Assembly: GCA_002633025.1 (NCBI GenBank)
Contig: NMRB01001667.1
Coordinates: 17,080-81,079 of the forward strand
Source: Notospermus geniculatus
Lineage: Eukaryota > Nemertea > Pilidiophora > Heteronemertea > Lineidae
Reading direction: 5' to 3'
DNA: 64,000 bases
Shown here: positions 59,101 through 62,696 of the stretch, piece by piece
Position numbering within the stretch: the stretch's first letter is position 1
Layout of the letters: each line of letters opens with the position of its first letter
Notes under the pieces: generated by a model
Seen by the model: the letters and a program-made list of their open reading frames with translations, nothing else
What the model was told of the DNA's origin: nothing
Databases searched by the model: none
Program-made: the position numbers and the translations under genes

Positions 59101-60455
59101 TGTGGCCTTTAGTACAACAAAGGGGTGTTGGGTGTCCTCCCCCTCGCCAAGTCCTGGATCCACCCCTGATAAGTTATGTCTCAAGGAGACATTAGGGAGT
59201 TTGAGATCAGCAACTTATCACGGATCCTTATATGTATACGGATAGATTTCTGTACAATGAGGACGAATTTTGTGTACATTTCGATCCGTATACGTATAAG
59301 GATCAGTGATAAGTTGCTGATCTCAAACTCCCTATTAGGGAGCTTATCAGCGACTTATCATGGATCCTTATACGTATACGGATTGAAATGTACACAAAAT
59401 ATGTCCTTGTTATACAGAATTTTATCCGTTTATGTATAAGGACCCGTGGTAAGTCCTTGATCTCAACCTCCCTAATATCAAAATATCAACAAGATCGAAA
59501 CGCAAAAAAACTATAATGGAGAAAATCTCAATTATATCAGTGTAGAAGCAAAGAATACCCTGAAAATAAACAAGCTTATGATTATTTTTATTTTGAAATT
59601 GACCCGAGCTACAAACCTTCTGGCTGTGTCTCCAATGCTGCATTCGCAAACTCCGTCCCCGGTCCGAGTCGGTTATAGGCCAAGACCCTGAAGTCGTACT
59701 TGGTGGCTGGTTTTAGATGTTGGATGTTGGCTTCGGGGGACGTGGTGTTCAAAACACGCTCTCTGAAGAAGAAAATGCAGTATTTTATTGCATTGTATCT
59801 TTTCACATGTTTCATTAGTGCCAAAGTCAAAGTATTATTGGCCGTGGTAAGTATGGAAGAGGCCGTCTCAAGCTACTCATGTACTTCACATGGATGAGGT
59901 TTTATTTGCCCTTGCGCCATCCCATATGGCGAAAAATTTGAACCCGTGACCTGCTGCTTGTTAGTGGACGTGATATCCAGGAGGCTGTTGCGGCCCCTCT
60001 GGGCCAGTACGAGGGTTCTGCCCAGCAATCCTTGAGTGGTGGACAGATTCCGGCAAACTTAGGGAAAATCTACCAAAATTGTCAAATCTCATCAATTTGC
60101 TCAAAATTAACACTTTTCAGCATGAGTGGTGGAAAAGCCGTCCACTGCCATCCCCCACTGGCAGAAGCCTGCAGTAGGCCTACCCATAGATAGGGTCTCT
60201 TCTACACCAGTACAGATCTCACAATCACGTCCTTAACTTACCTCAATGAGCCATGTTCTTTCCAATACACGGAATAAGCGATGATCTCCGTAGGTCCGGT
60301 CCGCTCTGGAATCTGCCAAGTCAGGGTCACGAACCGCGTCGACACAATCACCGGCTTCAAATCCTTCGGTTTCGACGGCAAATCCTCAGCTTTCGCGTTC
60401 GTATCACCTGCATTATTTTCGGTCGTAAGGGTAGGTTGGGTCGGTTGGAGTGTGT
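20062..60455 (-). CDS. NEO1: Neogenin/DCC-family netrin/RGM receptor, 16-exon gene model (5' end incomplete)
   Basis: Single-pass axon-guidance and adhesion receptor of the DCC/neogenin family, which binds netrins and RGM proteins at the plasma membrane. Sixteen minus-strand exons were joined from GT/AG signals: 60242-60455, 59617-59762, 56681-57021, 56025-56280, 55563-55757, 55003-55098, 54018-54329, 53496-53603, 41666-41860, 39704-39839, 38751-38968, 36823-36951, 34680-34853, 26917-27126, 20314-20471, 20062-20160. Total 2987 nt; every phase matches its neighbour and the frame ends at a TAG. The product has six FN3 domains, one hydrophobic helix followed by KRR, and a tail with a P1 motif ([10 protein letters not shown]), a P2-like block ([16 protein letters not shown]) and a C-terminal P3 helix ([12 protein letters not shown]). 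The tail resembles neogenin more than DCC (RRNS, HPLKSF). The family normally has four N-terminal Ig domains; none is encoded here. Most introns are phase 1, as usual for FN3 exons. Identity is very likely; exact exon ends are inferred. Confidence 0.93.
20314..20471 (-). CDS. NEO1: Neogenin cytoplasmic exon before P3 (donor uncertain)
   Basis: Acceptor CTTTTGCAG|TAAAAC. It encodes [19 protein letters not shown], then [15 protein letters not shown], like the SRPPMPVVVPSAPE segment of neogenin. The last exon begins in phase 0, which requires this exon to end at TTACCG with the poor donor GTCGGT. The better-looking GTAGTC four bases on would break the frame. An undetected microexon is the alternative. 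Confidence 0.82.
21367..21468. mobile_element. Palindromic MITE, CTACAGGGTGGGCCAGAAA ends
   Basis: GATCTACAGGGTGGGCCAGA is mirrored by TCTGGCCCACCCTGTAGATC; ATTGTTCGAGGGA arms face a short loop. It lies in the intron between the exons ending at 20471 and starting at 26917. Confidence 0.85.
21720..21855. mobile_element. Palindromic MITE, GGCCCCTATTACATAGAAGT ends
   Basis: 136-bp palindrome; the right end is ACTTCTATGTAATAGGGGCC. Central arms share TACAAAAACGCC. Confidence 0.85.
22312..22478. repeat. 20-bp minisatellite
   Basis: About eight units of TACTGGCATCATAAATTAT with T/G and A/G variants. Confidence 0.9.
22794..23075 (-). mobile_element. tRNA-like segment fused to a SINE-A tail
   Basis: 22794-22870 has plus-strand box A-like (GTGGCATAGTGG) and box B-like (GGGTTCGATTT) motifs. 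It runs into an SINE-A tail in minus orientation (GCCGAAGCCAAAGCATTATT to GCGACGGGCGTGAAG). Confidence 0.6.
23160..23225 (+). mobile_element. SINE-A tail fragment, plus orientation
   Basis: CCGTACTTAACAGGACCAAT and TCATCCTGATGGAAAAAT are the inverse of the usual SINE-A tail. Confidence 0.55.
23285..23441. mobile_element. Foldback element, ATTAGTAATAGTAAACATAA ends
   Basis: GTAAACATAAAGTCGTCTCC pairs with GGAGACAACTTTATGTTTAC; AATTTTCGACCCCA pairs with TGGGGTCGAAAATT. Similar TTTTCGACCCCAACCGGGGT occurs at 2256. Confidence 0.8.
23783..23892. mobile_element. Palindromic MITE, GGCCCCGTATTCATAAAACT ends
   Basis: 110-bp near-perfect palindrome, arms through ACTTAAGTCTAA; same terminal motif as 10208-10356 but a different stem. 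Confidence 0.85.
23961..24114 (-). mobile_element. tRNA-derived SINE (third family), minus strand
   Basis: On the minus strand: GGGGTGGCGCAGTGGAAACA (box A region) and GCGGGTTCGATCCCCG (box B) at tRNA spacing, followed by a body ending GGTTTCCTCC. Anticodon arm is degenerate, so it is not a tRNA gene. Confidence 0.75.
24920..25070. repeat. Dispersed repeat R3, copy 2
   Basis: Diverged match to 19550-19700. Confidence 0.6.
25180..25500 (-). mobile_element. SINE-A, two overlapping tails
   Basis: CTCATGTTCCTCACTTGGAT block occurs twice; the second is preceded by GCCGAAGCCAAAGCATTATT and ends with a degenerate head (GCCCAGGATTTAAACCAGGG). Confidence 0.75.
26090..26800. repeat. AT-rich degenerate minisatellite, ~27-bp unit, ~25 copies
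   Basis: Unit like ACTAAAATTTGCTATTCTCC + ACAAATT. Units vary strongly, so it is old. It begins 117 bp beyond the donor of neogenin exon 26917-27126. Confidence 0.9.
26917..27126 (-). CDS. NEO1: Neogenin cytoplasmic exon with P2-like proline motif
   Basis: Acceptor CAAAATAG|GCCCTG, donor ATATAG|GTATGG. It encodes [20 protein letters not shown], a Ser/Thr-rich stretch, then [17 protein letters not shown], matching the neogenin RPSHPLKSFAVP block (P2 region), and GTPTPKHI. Phase 1 in and out. An AT-rich minisatellite of about 25 units (26090-26800) lies just past the donor. Confidence 0.92.
27127..28370. other. Intron sequence with nuclear-receptor-type half sites
   Basis: No repeats stand out. 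TCAAGGTCA appears at about 27896 and 28000, with further GACCTTGACC inversions nearby (27873-28010), resembling orphan-receptor half sites. Function not shown. Confidence 0.35.
28378..28800 (-). mobile_element. Three SINE-A tails head-to-tail
   Basis: AAAGC(C)ATAGCATTATTGGCC/AAAGCATTATTGGCC starts at about 28382, 28546 and 28698, each followed by the CTACTCATGTTCCT-type block. All lack the tRNA head. Confidence 0.75.
29080..29262 (-). mobile_element. SINE-A, headless
   Basis: Standard tail with GGCCATCTCAAGCTACTCAT; ends after GAGCCAGGGATGATGAATCC. Confidence 0.75.
29313..29488. mobile_element. 5-bp-TSD MITE, copy 1
   Basis: Ends CAGGGACGGATCCAGGATTT and GGATCCGCGCCTG; target duplication ATTAT at 29308-29312 and 29489-29493, confirmed by the uninterrupted SINE sequence GCATTATTGGCC. 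Confidence 0.92.
29553..29840. mobile_element. TA-TSD MITE with CGTAAGTTACG interior
   Basis: Ends CAGTACAGGTCACAATTGAC and its inverse GTCAGTTGTGACCTGTACTG (one mismatch), TA on both sides. The interior is a dense array of CGTAAGTTACG / CGTAACTTACG palindromes. Confidence 0.9.
30411..30540. mobile_element. TTA-TSD (Harbinger-type) MITE, copy 1
   Basis: Ends GGCTGGCTGTCCATTCACGC and GGATGGATTCTTAGCC; TTA on both sides. Confidence 0.8.
30597..30722. mobile_element. TTA-TSD MITE, copy 2
   Basis: Ends GGCTGGCTTTCCATTCACGC and GTGAATGGATTCTTAGCC; flanked by TTA and TCA (one difference). Confidence 0.75.
31345..31633. mobile_element. Foldback element F, copy 1
   Basis: Long inverted arms: TATTCGAATCCCATTCTTAA and inverse at the right; arms share TTGACTCAACTCGAGAAC, GTTTCGAACGC and GAACACGT. 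ORFs inside are products of the palindrome. Confidence 0.85.
32356..32719. mobile_element. Foldback element, ~100-bp inverted ends
   Basis: ACAGTTGTGTACCGTGCTCC...TTTGGTCAACAGATGGCG at the left is mirrored by CGCCATCTGTTGACCAAA...GTGGTACACAACTG at the right. Confidence 0.85.
33300..33681. mobile_element. Mutator-like MITE, copy 2 (9-bp TSD)
   Basis: Same ends and length as 15576-15954. Flanks GTAAACTAC (33291-33299) and ATAAACTAC (33682-33690) match at 8 of 9 positions. Confidence 0.9.
33756..34540. mobile_element. Foldback element F, copy 2 (interrupted)
   Basis: Left arm 33756-33813 and the remainder 34317-34540 match copy 1 (31345-31633). A 503-bp insertion splits it. Confidence 0.85.
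33814..34316. mobile_element. 503-bp insertion with 7-bp TSD
   Basis: Flanked by TGTTGAC at 33807-33813 and 34317-34323 where copy 1 shows one equivalent. No inverted ends or coding sequence recognised. Confidence 0.6.
34680..34853 (-). CDS. NEO1: Neogenin cytoplasmic exon (Pro/Ser-rich)
   Basis: Acceptor TTCTTTTAG|CAATCG, donor AGCTCAG|GTAAAC. In frame it reads [37 protein letters not shown] and [17 protein letters not shown]. No stop in the spliced frame; phase 1 in and out fits both neighbours. Low-complexity tail sequence of this kind is typical between P1 and P2, so homology alone is weak; frame and splice signals carry the call. Confidence 0.8.
34854..35688. other. Intron, one inverted pair only
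   Basis: Between about 35326 and 35475 GGAGGTTTAGAAATCAAACG is mirrored by CGTTTGGTTTCTAAACCTCC, a foldback of about 150 bp. Nothing else stands out. Confidence 0.6.
35689..35950 (-). mobile_element. SINE-A, full-length reference copy
   Basis: Read on the minus strand: GGAGCCTGATAGCCCAGTGG (box A), anticodon-like CGCTTAGCAAGCG stem, GGTCCCGGGTTCGAATCC (box B), then the tail ending at AATGCTATAGCGTCGGCCCT. The head is intact enough to show descent from a tRNA. Confidence 0.85.
35960..36300. mobile_element. Element beginning ACAGGGTGACCCAAAAAACG
   Basis: Shares start and block order with 14441-15075, including GGTATCTTGG and TCTAGAA blocks, but without the 52-bp tandem array. Confidence 0.5.
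36589..36662. repeat. Hairpin family H, copy 1
   Basis: AAGCCTGTCACATAGGTATT, ATTGGAAAG - GCTCTCCAAGAGC - CTTTCCAAT, ATGTGACAGGTTT. Relatives at 47301-47374 and 50186-50260. Confidence 0.8.
36823..36951 (-). CDS. NEO1: Neogenin cytoplasmic exon (Arg/Ser-rich, polybasic)
   Basis: Acceptor CGTTACAG|GTGACT, donor GAGAAC|GTACGT. In the spliced frame it reads [43 protein letters not shown]. The [11 protein letters not shown] part corresponds to the RPKMMMPFD-like segment of vertebrate neogenin. The longest ATG ORF here is in a different frame and is not the protein. Phase 1 in and out. A TATACTG microsatellite lies just beyond the donor. Confidence 0.85.
37506..37651. mobile_element. Palindromic MITE, GGGCCATATGCACCAAGCCA ends
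   Basis: Arms share AAGATTATCTCGAACTCGGG and its diverged inverse; a clear sister is at 54397-54541. Confidence 0.85.
37657..37785. mobile_element. Palindromic MITE, GACTTCACAAAGGG ends
   Basis: Body TTAAGACTTAGAGACCCGTG...ATGTATGGTGGAAGTG matches 10208-10356. It starts only 5 bp after the previous palindrome. Confidence 0.85.
37975..38160. repeat. Dispersed repeat R4, single unit
   Basis: TTTACTTTTTACATACTTTT, ATTAAAAGTTGTATA and GGAATAGGCCCTAATTAATG match the 79-bp tandem units at 45795-46105 and a part of 44500-44610. Confidence 0.75.
38751..38968 (-). CDS. NEO1: Neogenin exon: cytoplasmic P1 motif
   Basis: Acceptor TCTTTCCAG|ATCTGG, donor TCGTTA|GTGAGT. It encodes a basic stretch ([13 protein letters not shown]), then the highly conserved P1 segment [28 protein letters not shown] and EKRRNSF. 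P1 mediates cytoplasmic signalling contacts in the family. RRNS could be a basophilic kinase site (inference). A second possible donor (ACAG|GTACAC) lies a few codons downstream; the GTGAGT site was preferred because its phase fits. A SINE sits 37 nt upstream of the acceptor. Confidence 0.92.
39005..39296 (+). mobile_element. SINE-B, full length, 7-bp TSD
   Basis: tRNA-derived head with box A GGTGTAGTGGTTCGGG and box B GGTTCGAATCCC, body with CTCTCTCCACCCAGGTATAT and CAGCTCATCTGAGTTC, A/T tail. Flanked by TGACTAA at 38998-39004 and 39297-39303. Antisense to neogenin, 36 bp from the acceptor of exon 38751-38968. Confidence 0.9.
39303..39453. mobile_element. Palindromic MITE, ATGGCCTGTACACACGATCC ends
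   Basis: Left end mirrored by GGATCGTGTGTATAGGCCAT. It abuts the SINE-B target duplication. Confidence 0.85.
39492..39660 (-). mobile_element. SINE-A, headless
   Basis: TTTTTCCTACGGGTCAAAGC to GACTGAAAAGCCAGGGG; 40 bp from the donor of the transmembrane exon. Confidence 0.7.
39704..39839 (-). CDS. NEO1: Neogenin exon: juxtamembrane and transmembrane segment
   Basis: Acceptor CTATTTCAG|CTGACG, donor AGAAA|GTGAGT. It encodes a short acidic/Gly linker (ADGGNKSPN), a hydrophobic helix of about 24 residues ([20 protein letters not shown] and following), then the [12 protein letters not shown] stop-transfer sequence. Phase 1 in, phase 2 out. A SINE-A copy lies just downstream in the next intron (39492-39660) and a 42-bp minisatellite just upstream. 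Confidence 0.94.
39961..40285. repeat. 42-bp minisatellite, ~8 units
   Basis: Unit CAGTAGCAGCTACGAACTGC + TGATTCGATAAAACCAATTTAT. Forty-two is a multiple of three, so it gives a spurious repetitive ORF. Confidence 0.9.
40489..40769. mobile_element. 5-bp-TSD MITE, copy 3 (longer)
   Basis: Ends CAGGGCCGGATCCAGGATTT and GGATCCGGGCCTG; TSD ACTAC at 40484-40488 and 40770-40774. 281 bp versus 176 bp for the other two. Confidence 0.88.
40972..41384. mobile_element. Foldback element with 144-bp internal duplication
   Basis: Ends ATCCCACCGAACGAAAGTT and ACTTACGTTCGGTGGGAT. Inside, a 144-bp unit occurs twice (from 41010 and 41154), each with GGTCACAGGGTCAAGGTCAA. Right part has GGACGGACTGACAGCTGG. 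Confidence 0.8.
41666..41860 (-). CDS. NEO1: Neogenin exon: second half of FN3 domain 6
   Basis: Acceptor CCCATTTCAG|GTTATC, donor CAGAAAG|GTAGCAG. It encodes [16 protein letters not shown], then [20 protein letters not shown]. The join to the previous exon reads NGQITG-YLVYYT. FN3-5 and FN3-6 form the RGM-binding surface in vertebrate neogenin (family knowledge). Phase 1 in and out. Confidence 0.94.
42146..42596. mobile_element. Foldback element with tandem interior
   Basis: CTGACTCCGACTTCAACAAT...TTGCAGTCCGCT at the left mirrors AGCGGACTGCAATTCATTCT...GGAGTCGGAGTCGG at the right. Interior has a duplicated GGCATTTTACGATTTGCAAA block. Confidence 0.75.
42926..43158 (-). promoter_or_regulatory. 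Cluster of six CCAAT motifs
   Basis: GATTGG (minus-strand CCAATC) at 42926, 42964, 42994, 43021, 43123 and 43153, usually within TCTGATTGGCT. It looks like an eroded ~30-50-bp tandem repeat rather than a proven promoter. Confidence 0.35.
43160..44480. other. Intron, nothing clear
   Basis: No repeats or coding exons recognised. Several ATG ORFs are short and without domains. Confidence 0.4.
44640..45240. repeat. ~20-bp minisatellite, interrupted
   Basis: Unit TTTATTTGTAAAGAAACTAG, many degenerate copies, split by the 5-bp-TSD MITE at 44788-44963. Confidence 0.85.
44788..44963. mobile_element. 5-bp-TSD MITE, copy 2
   Basis: 176 bp, nearly identical to 29313-29488. TSD ATAAA at 44783-44787 and 44964-44968. 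Confidence 0.92.
45795..46105. repeat. 79-bp tandem repeat, four units
   Basis: ACTTTTTACATACTTCTTCA starts at about 45797, 45875, 45955 and 46034. Single relatives at 37975-38160 and 44500-44610. Confidence 0.9.
46140..47300. other. A/T-rich intron, nothing clear
   Basis: Only short ORFs and A-rich stretches; no element boundaries seen. Confidence 0.4.
47301..47374. repeat. Hairpin family H, copy 2
   Basis: AAACCCTGTCACATAGGTAT, GGAAAGTGCTCACTGAGAGC, TTTCC, GTGACAG. Confidence 0.8.
47898..48210. repeat. Duplicated segment with GCTGGCCACCG hairpins
   Basis: CTAGCCTGGTTTCGCTGGCC (47898) recurs at 48150; both are followed by TAGATGGCGCTGCGTA-type sequence and the same downstream text (AACACATAAAACTGCTGCCA), so the whole ~250-bp block is duplicated to about 48330. 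Confidence 0.7.
48650..49290. repeat. 21-bp minisatellite, ~25 units
   Basis: Unit ATTCTTCTATAGAAACTGCT + T. The core TTCTATAGAA is itself a palindrome. Interrupted by the MITE at 48830-48996. Confidence 0.95.
48830..48996. mobile_element. TA-TSD MITE inside the minisatellite
   Basis: Ends TTCATCGTATCCATGACGTA and its inverse TACGTCATGGATACGATGAA; TA at 48828-48829 and 48997-48998. Confidence 0.88.
49752..49967. mobile_element. Three-armed foldback element
   Basis: GGCTGATATTCATAAAAGCT at the left, inverse at the right, and a third partial arm in the centre (TCATGAATACCAGCCAATAG). Confidence 0.8.
50186..50260. repeat. Hairpin family H, copy 3
   Basis: AAACCCTTTAACATGGGTAT, AGAAAGTGCTCACGGAGAGC, TTTCT; the outer arms are more diverged. 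Confidence 0.7.
50707..50936. mobile_element. TA-TSD MITE with identical 42-bp inverted ends
   Basis: AAGTCTGGCAACATCTATCT and the next 22 bp (50707-50748) are the exact inverse of 50895-50936. TA on both sides. A 60-codon ORF inside is unsupported. Confidence 0.93.
50939..51149. mobile_element. TA-TSD MITE rich in TTTTCGCGA
   Basis: Ends AAGCAAGATAATTTCACG and CGCGAAATTTGCCTGCTT; several GGAAATTTTCGCGA palindromes inside. Its left TA is the right TA of the previous element. Confidence 0.75.
51465..51569. mobile_element. Palindromic MITE, GGCCGTATGCGCAAAACATC ends
   Basis: Inverse GATGTTTTGTGCATACAGCC at the right; arms share AAATTTCCCTTAATCTATTG-type sequence. Confidence 0.85.
51570..52630. 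other. Intron, nothing clear
   Basis: Short ORFs without domains; no element ends recognised. Confidence 0.4.
52632..52947 (-). mobile_element. SINE-A, with head and duplicated middle
   Basis: CATCAGGGCTGAAGCGGTAG to CAGGTCATCAGGGCTCC; the CACAGCTTACTGTCCCATG block occurs twice. Head GTTTCAAACCTGTGACCTGC is degenerate. Confidence 0.75.
53079..53370. mobile_element. Foldback element with CGTATATACGGC palindromes
   Basis: CACAGGGAAAATGACGTACA at the left and TGTACGTCATTTTTCCTGTG at the right. Interior repeats variants of GGCGTATAYACGGCATACG, so all six frames stay open by symmetry. Confidence 0.85.
53496..53603 (-). CDS. NEO1: Neogenin exon: first half of FN3 domain 6
   Basis: Acceptor CTTTTAG|CTCCAT, donor ATTACTG|GTAAGTT. 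It encodes [20 protein letters not shown], then [14 protein letters not shown]. Phase 1 in and out. The following intron is 11.6 kb, the second longest after the ~7.5 kb and ~6.4 kb tail introns are compared, and is filled with repeats. Confidence 0.92.
53680..54005. repeat. ~41-bp minisatellite filling a neogenin intron
   Basis: About eight units of TTGAATAAGATTATCATCCT + CATGAAACAAGCTTTAGAGA. It lies between the donor at 54017 and the acceptor at 53604 and makes up most of that 414-nt intron. Confidence 0.9.
54018..54329 (-). CDS. NEO1: Neogenin exon: FN3 domain 5
   Basis: Acceptor TTTTTCAG|CACCCG, donor GAAGACG|GTAAGG. A whole FN3 domain: [19 protein letters not shown], a Tyr-rich strand (RYYTVRYSL), then [20 protein letters not shown]. 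The RR-x-STW segment is a hallmark of DCC/neogenin FN3-5. Phase 1 in and out (312 nt). Confidence 0.94.
54397..54541. mobile_element. Palindromic MITE, GGGCCGTATGCACCAACG ends
   Basis: Sister of 37506-37651 (AGATTATCTTGAACTCAGCC arms); 68 bp upstream of the FN3-5 exon acceptor. Confidence 0.85.
55003..55098 (-). CDS. NEO1: Neogenin exon: second half of FN3 domain 4
   Basis: Acceptor GTTGTTGCAG|AACC, donor GACAA|GTAAGTA. It encodes [19 protein letters not shown], then [12 protein letters not shown]. The Tyr-x-Ile-x-Leu-x-Ala-Phe-Asn pattern is the FN3 F strand. 96 nt, phase 1 in and out, so it could be skipped without a frameshift. Confidence 0.93.
55563..55757 (-). CDS. NEO1: Neogenin exon: first half of FN3 domain 4
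   Basis: Acceptor TTTTGCAG|AAACTG, donor CTGA|GTAAGT. The translation contains [39 protein letters not shown] and [11 protein letters not shown], which match the family closely. FN3 domains 4 and 5 form the main netrin-binding region in DCC (family knowledge). The published-style ATG ORFs miss this exon because it has no internal start codon. Phase 1 in and out. Confidence 0.93.
55805..56014 (-). mobile_element. SINE-B occupying most of a neogenin intron
   Basis: On the minus strand: GGAGCCACAGTGGTGTAGTG (box A), GGTCCCGGGTTCGAATCCCA (box B), then CTCTCTCCACCCAGGTGTAT and GAGCAGCTCATCTGAGTTCT. Same family as 39005-39296 but in sense with the gene. The intron is 55758-56024 (267 nt). Confidence 0.9.
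56025..56280 (-). CDS. NEO1: Neogenin exon: main part of FN3 domain 3
   Basis: Acceptor TTCTTCCAG|AGTGTT, donor GAGATG|GTAGGTTT. It encodes [28 protein letters not shown], and [20 protein letters not shown] followed by KAATTF. Phase 0 in, phase 1 out. The intron after this exon is almost wholly a SINE (see the mobile element at 55805-56014). Confidence 0.94.
56681..57021 (-). CDS. NEO1: Neogenin exon: FN3 domain 2 and start of FN3 domain 3
   Basis: Acceptor CGAACAG|TCCACG, donor TCTACG|GTAAGGG. It encodes [26 protein letters not shown], a central Tyr-rich strand, [20 protein letters not shown], then [19 protein letters not shown], which starts the third FN3. Phase 1 in, phase 0 out. In DCC/neogenin the second FN3 is also mostly on one exon. 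Confidence 0.93.
57457..57669. mobile_element. Foldback element, TATAGAGGCCTTGCAATGAC ends
   Basis: Inverse GTCATTTGCAAGGCCTCTAT at the right; CCATGCTGG and CCAGCATGG further in. Confidence 0.85.
57816..58014. mobile_element. Foldback element, GTGACCTGGCACAACAAAAT ends
   Basis: Inverse ATTTTGCTGTGCCGGGTCAC at the right; CAGAAGAAGACC pairs with GGTCTTCTTCTG. Confidence 0.8.
58606..58839. mobile_element. Foldback element, ~80-bp inverted ends
   Basis: AGATCTGCGCACTTCCGCC and GCAAACACAACCTCG at the left mirror CGAGGTTGTGTTTGC and GGCGGAAGTGCGCAGATCT at the right. Confidence 0.85.
59042..59170. mobile_element. Diverged relative of the GGATCCAGG MITE
   Basis: CAGGAGGGGCAGATCCAGG and CCTGGATCCACCCCTG ends as in 29313-29488, but no target duplication found. 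Confidence 0.55.
59192..59335. mobile_element. Foldback element, TTAGGGAGTTTGAGATCAGC ends, copy 1
   Basis: Near-perfect inverse at the right end; TATCACGGATCCTTATATGT arms. Confidence 0.85.
59335..59475. mobile_element. Foldback element, copy 2, adjacent
   Basis: TTAGGGAGCTTATCAGCGAC to GATCTCAACCTCCCTAA; same family as copy 1, directly abutting it. Confidence 0.8.
59617..59762 (-). CDS. NEO1: Neogenin exon: second half of FN3 domain 1
   Basis: Acceptor TTCTTCAG|AGAGCG, donor CCAGAAG|GTTTGT. The join with the previous exon reads [13 protein letters not shown], then [20 protein letters not shown], the typical FN3 F-G region (Tyr-x-Phe-x-Val-x-Ala-x-Asn). Phase 2 in, phase 1 out. An SINE-A copy begins 54 bp upstream in the intron (59816-59992). 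Confidence 0.92.
59816..59992 (-). mobile_element. SINE-A, internally deleted
   Basis: AAAGTATTATTGGCCGTGGT tail, then a jump to the degenerate head (GAACCCGTGACCTGCTGCTT). Confidence 0.7.
60242..60455 (-). CDS. NEO1: Neogenin exon: linker and first half of FN3 domain 1
   Basis: Acceptor ACAG at 60456 side and donor GAG|GTAAGTT. Phase 1 in, phase 2 out. It encodes a Thr/Asn/Asp-rich linker of about 25 residues, then [20 protein letters not shown] and TWQIPERTG, the A-C strands of the first FN3 domain with the conserved Trp. In vertebrate neogenin/DCC the linker follows Ig domain 4. No Ig sequence was found just upstream. Confidence 0.92.
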
Positions 60456-60535
60456 CTGTTTTTTTTAGGAGAGAACCAACAGAAAACGACAACTAAAAAC
60501 AAGCCGACAAGCACATGCATACAGGCGCGCCTCCT

Positions 60536-61200
60536 ATACCACCGCGAACTAGAGATGCGAGAGCGCAGGCCGCTAGGCCTAGCATCTAGCAACAGCTATG
60601 GGTGCAGCATTTTCTATAATTTACAAAGTTTATTTATTATTTGGGTTTTTGCACTTTTTGGATTTTTCCATCAGCCTTTTCCAAAACCTCTGCATTATTG
60701 GCCATGGTAAATATGGAAGAGGCCATCTCAAGCTACTCATGTTCCTCACTTGGATGGGGTCTTTTACTAGCCCTTGCAAAGAAACAATGTACCGGTACGA
60801 GACACCACGGCTTACTGTCCCATGCGACGGACTGAGAGCCTCCTATAGTACCGCAAACTAGAGATGCGAGTGCACAGGCCGCTAGGCCTAGCATCTAGCA
60901 ACAGCTATGGGTGCAGCATTTTCTATAATTTACAGACTTTATTTATTGTTTTGGGTGTTGTGTGTTTGATTTTACTATCAGGGCTGAAAGCCATTGCATC
61001 ATTGGCCCTGGTAAGTATGGAAGAGGCCATCTCAAGCACATGTTCCTCACGTGGATGGGGTCTTTTACTTGCCCTTGCAAAGGCACAAGGTACAAGACAG
61101 CACAGCTTACTGTCCCATGTGACAGACTGAAGAGCAAGGGACGGTTAATCCCATACCGGTATGCCCCAGAATCCAGTTGCTTGCAAAGCAGGTGTTAAGG
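60536..61200 (-). mobile_element. Tandemly duplicated block with two SINE-A copies
   Basis: The 120-bp text ACTAGAGATGCGAG...GGGTGCAGCATTTTCTATAA occurs at about 60547 and 60859. Each is followed by an SINE-A tail (60662-60842, 60970-61200), so SINE plus flank was duplicated once (about 310 bp). Confidence 0.8.
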
Positions 61201-62085
61201 TTCTTCAAGGCTATGCTTTGGGTTTCTGGCTGAGTGTATAAATACATGTAGCTGAGTTTTTTGCAGTAGTCTGCCTAATTTTTTTGTTTAGGCATTTTTT
61301 GGTTAACAAAGACTCATATCCACCCTGCCCAGTCCCAAAGACAAGTGTACCTAGATAAATGTAACAAGAAGCATTCCTCCAAGCATCATATTATATTTTT
61401 TAAATTTCTTTAAATTTTTTCGCAAGACTCTAATACGCATACTCAGATTTGTATTCATATGAAAGAAATGGTCACTAAGATGCAAATTTATCTAGGACTA
61501 AAACATTCAAACTACTGAACCTATAAACTATATGATTTTTTAAATACGGTCTTACATCGAGAACTGACAGCCATTACTGGTCTATGGTAGCCTAATCAGC
61601 AATATCAGTCTGATGGTAATCAGCAATTCCAGTCTGTGATAATCAGCAATTCCAGTCTGTGGTATTAACCCTTTGACGTACAGGGCGGTCGCTAGCGACC
61701 GCCCATTTACACCCCCCAGGAAATTGCCGAATTTTGCTCATCAGGCACCCCCTTGAAATGTCCTGCACCAGAATCTTGTAGTCGATGTAATTCTGTCCTG
61801 ATGTAGCATATTTCCACTAGGTGTCACTCTTTACCATCATGGCCTGAAGCGCACTTGAAGTTGAAGATTTCCAATTTTGCCGAAAAGCNCACACTGGTGT
61901 CATCTTTCCCAATTCGTAAATGTACGAGTCACACGCTTTTGTGATCTTGACGAAGTCAAATTTGGACTTCGCTCAAACCATAAAGTCAAACCAAAAACCG
62001 GACTGACTGACGGACGCACCATCAACAATAATGCAAATCATTCAAATGTATCGTTCTATCAGTCAGTCAATCAATCGATCAATCA
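61201..62085. other. Intron, nothing clear
   Basis: Contains a short palindrome GGGCGGTCGCTAGCGACCGCCC at 61684 and AATCAGCAATTCCAGTCTGT repeats (61600-61660). No exon found. Confidence 0.45.
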
Positions 62086-62088
62086 ATC

Positions 62089-62236
62089 GACATCCTGCGA
62101 AAGTCGGCCATGACAGCTCATCCTCGGCCTAGAGCATTTGTACAGTTGGCTCTTGTGCTTACCGTCTGTACAATGCACTAGGCCCAAGGTTTGTTTACCC
62201 CTTCTGGCCTGTCATGGCCGACTTTCGCAGGATGTC
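62089..62236. mobile_element. Foldback element, GACATCCTGCGAAAGTCGGC ends
   Basis: Inverse GCCGACTTTCGCAGGATGTC at the right; a partial third copy lies at 63405-63465. Confidence 0.85.
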
Positions 62237-62696
62237 TATAAATCAATCAATATCCTTGGGGAAACGCGTATTGATGCTGAAAAAGAATGGGGGAGGGGGG
62301 GGATCGGGACACTCAGCACTTATGACGGAAACGAAAAGTTGCAAAAATATTTTTGGATGGTACTGCGTCATGATCACTTCGTTTAGACACTCAAAAGTAT
62401 TTTTTTATTTGAAATTTCCGGCTAGTGCCACGAAAATAAAAATGTGTCCCGATAAACATGCAAACAATGGAAAACTACTTACCTTGTCTTCGTGCTGCCT
62501 GCACCTTGTAGATTGTTGTCAGGATTGCATCTTTTCAATGTTCATCATTGACGGAGTCAACTGGCCGTTGGCATATTCGGCATCGTTCCGAGTAATCCAC
62601 ATAAAAAATATGCATTTTCGGCATCTTAGAATCTACAGACCGTTTCCGAATCCTCTAATGTCCTAGATCGATTGACCATACATATATCTGCGGCTG

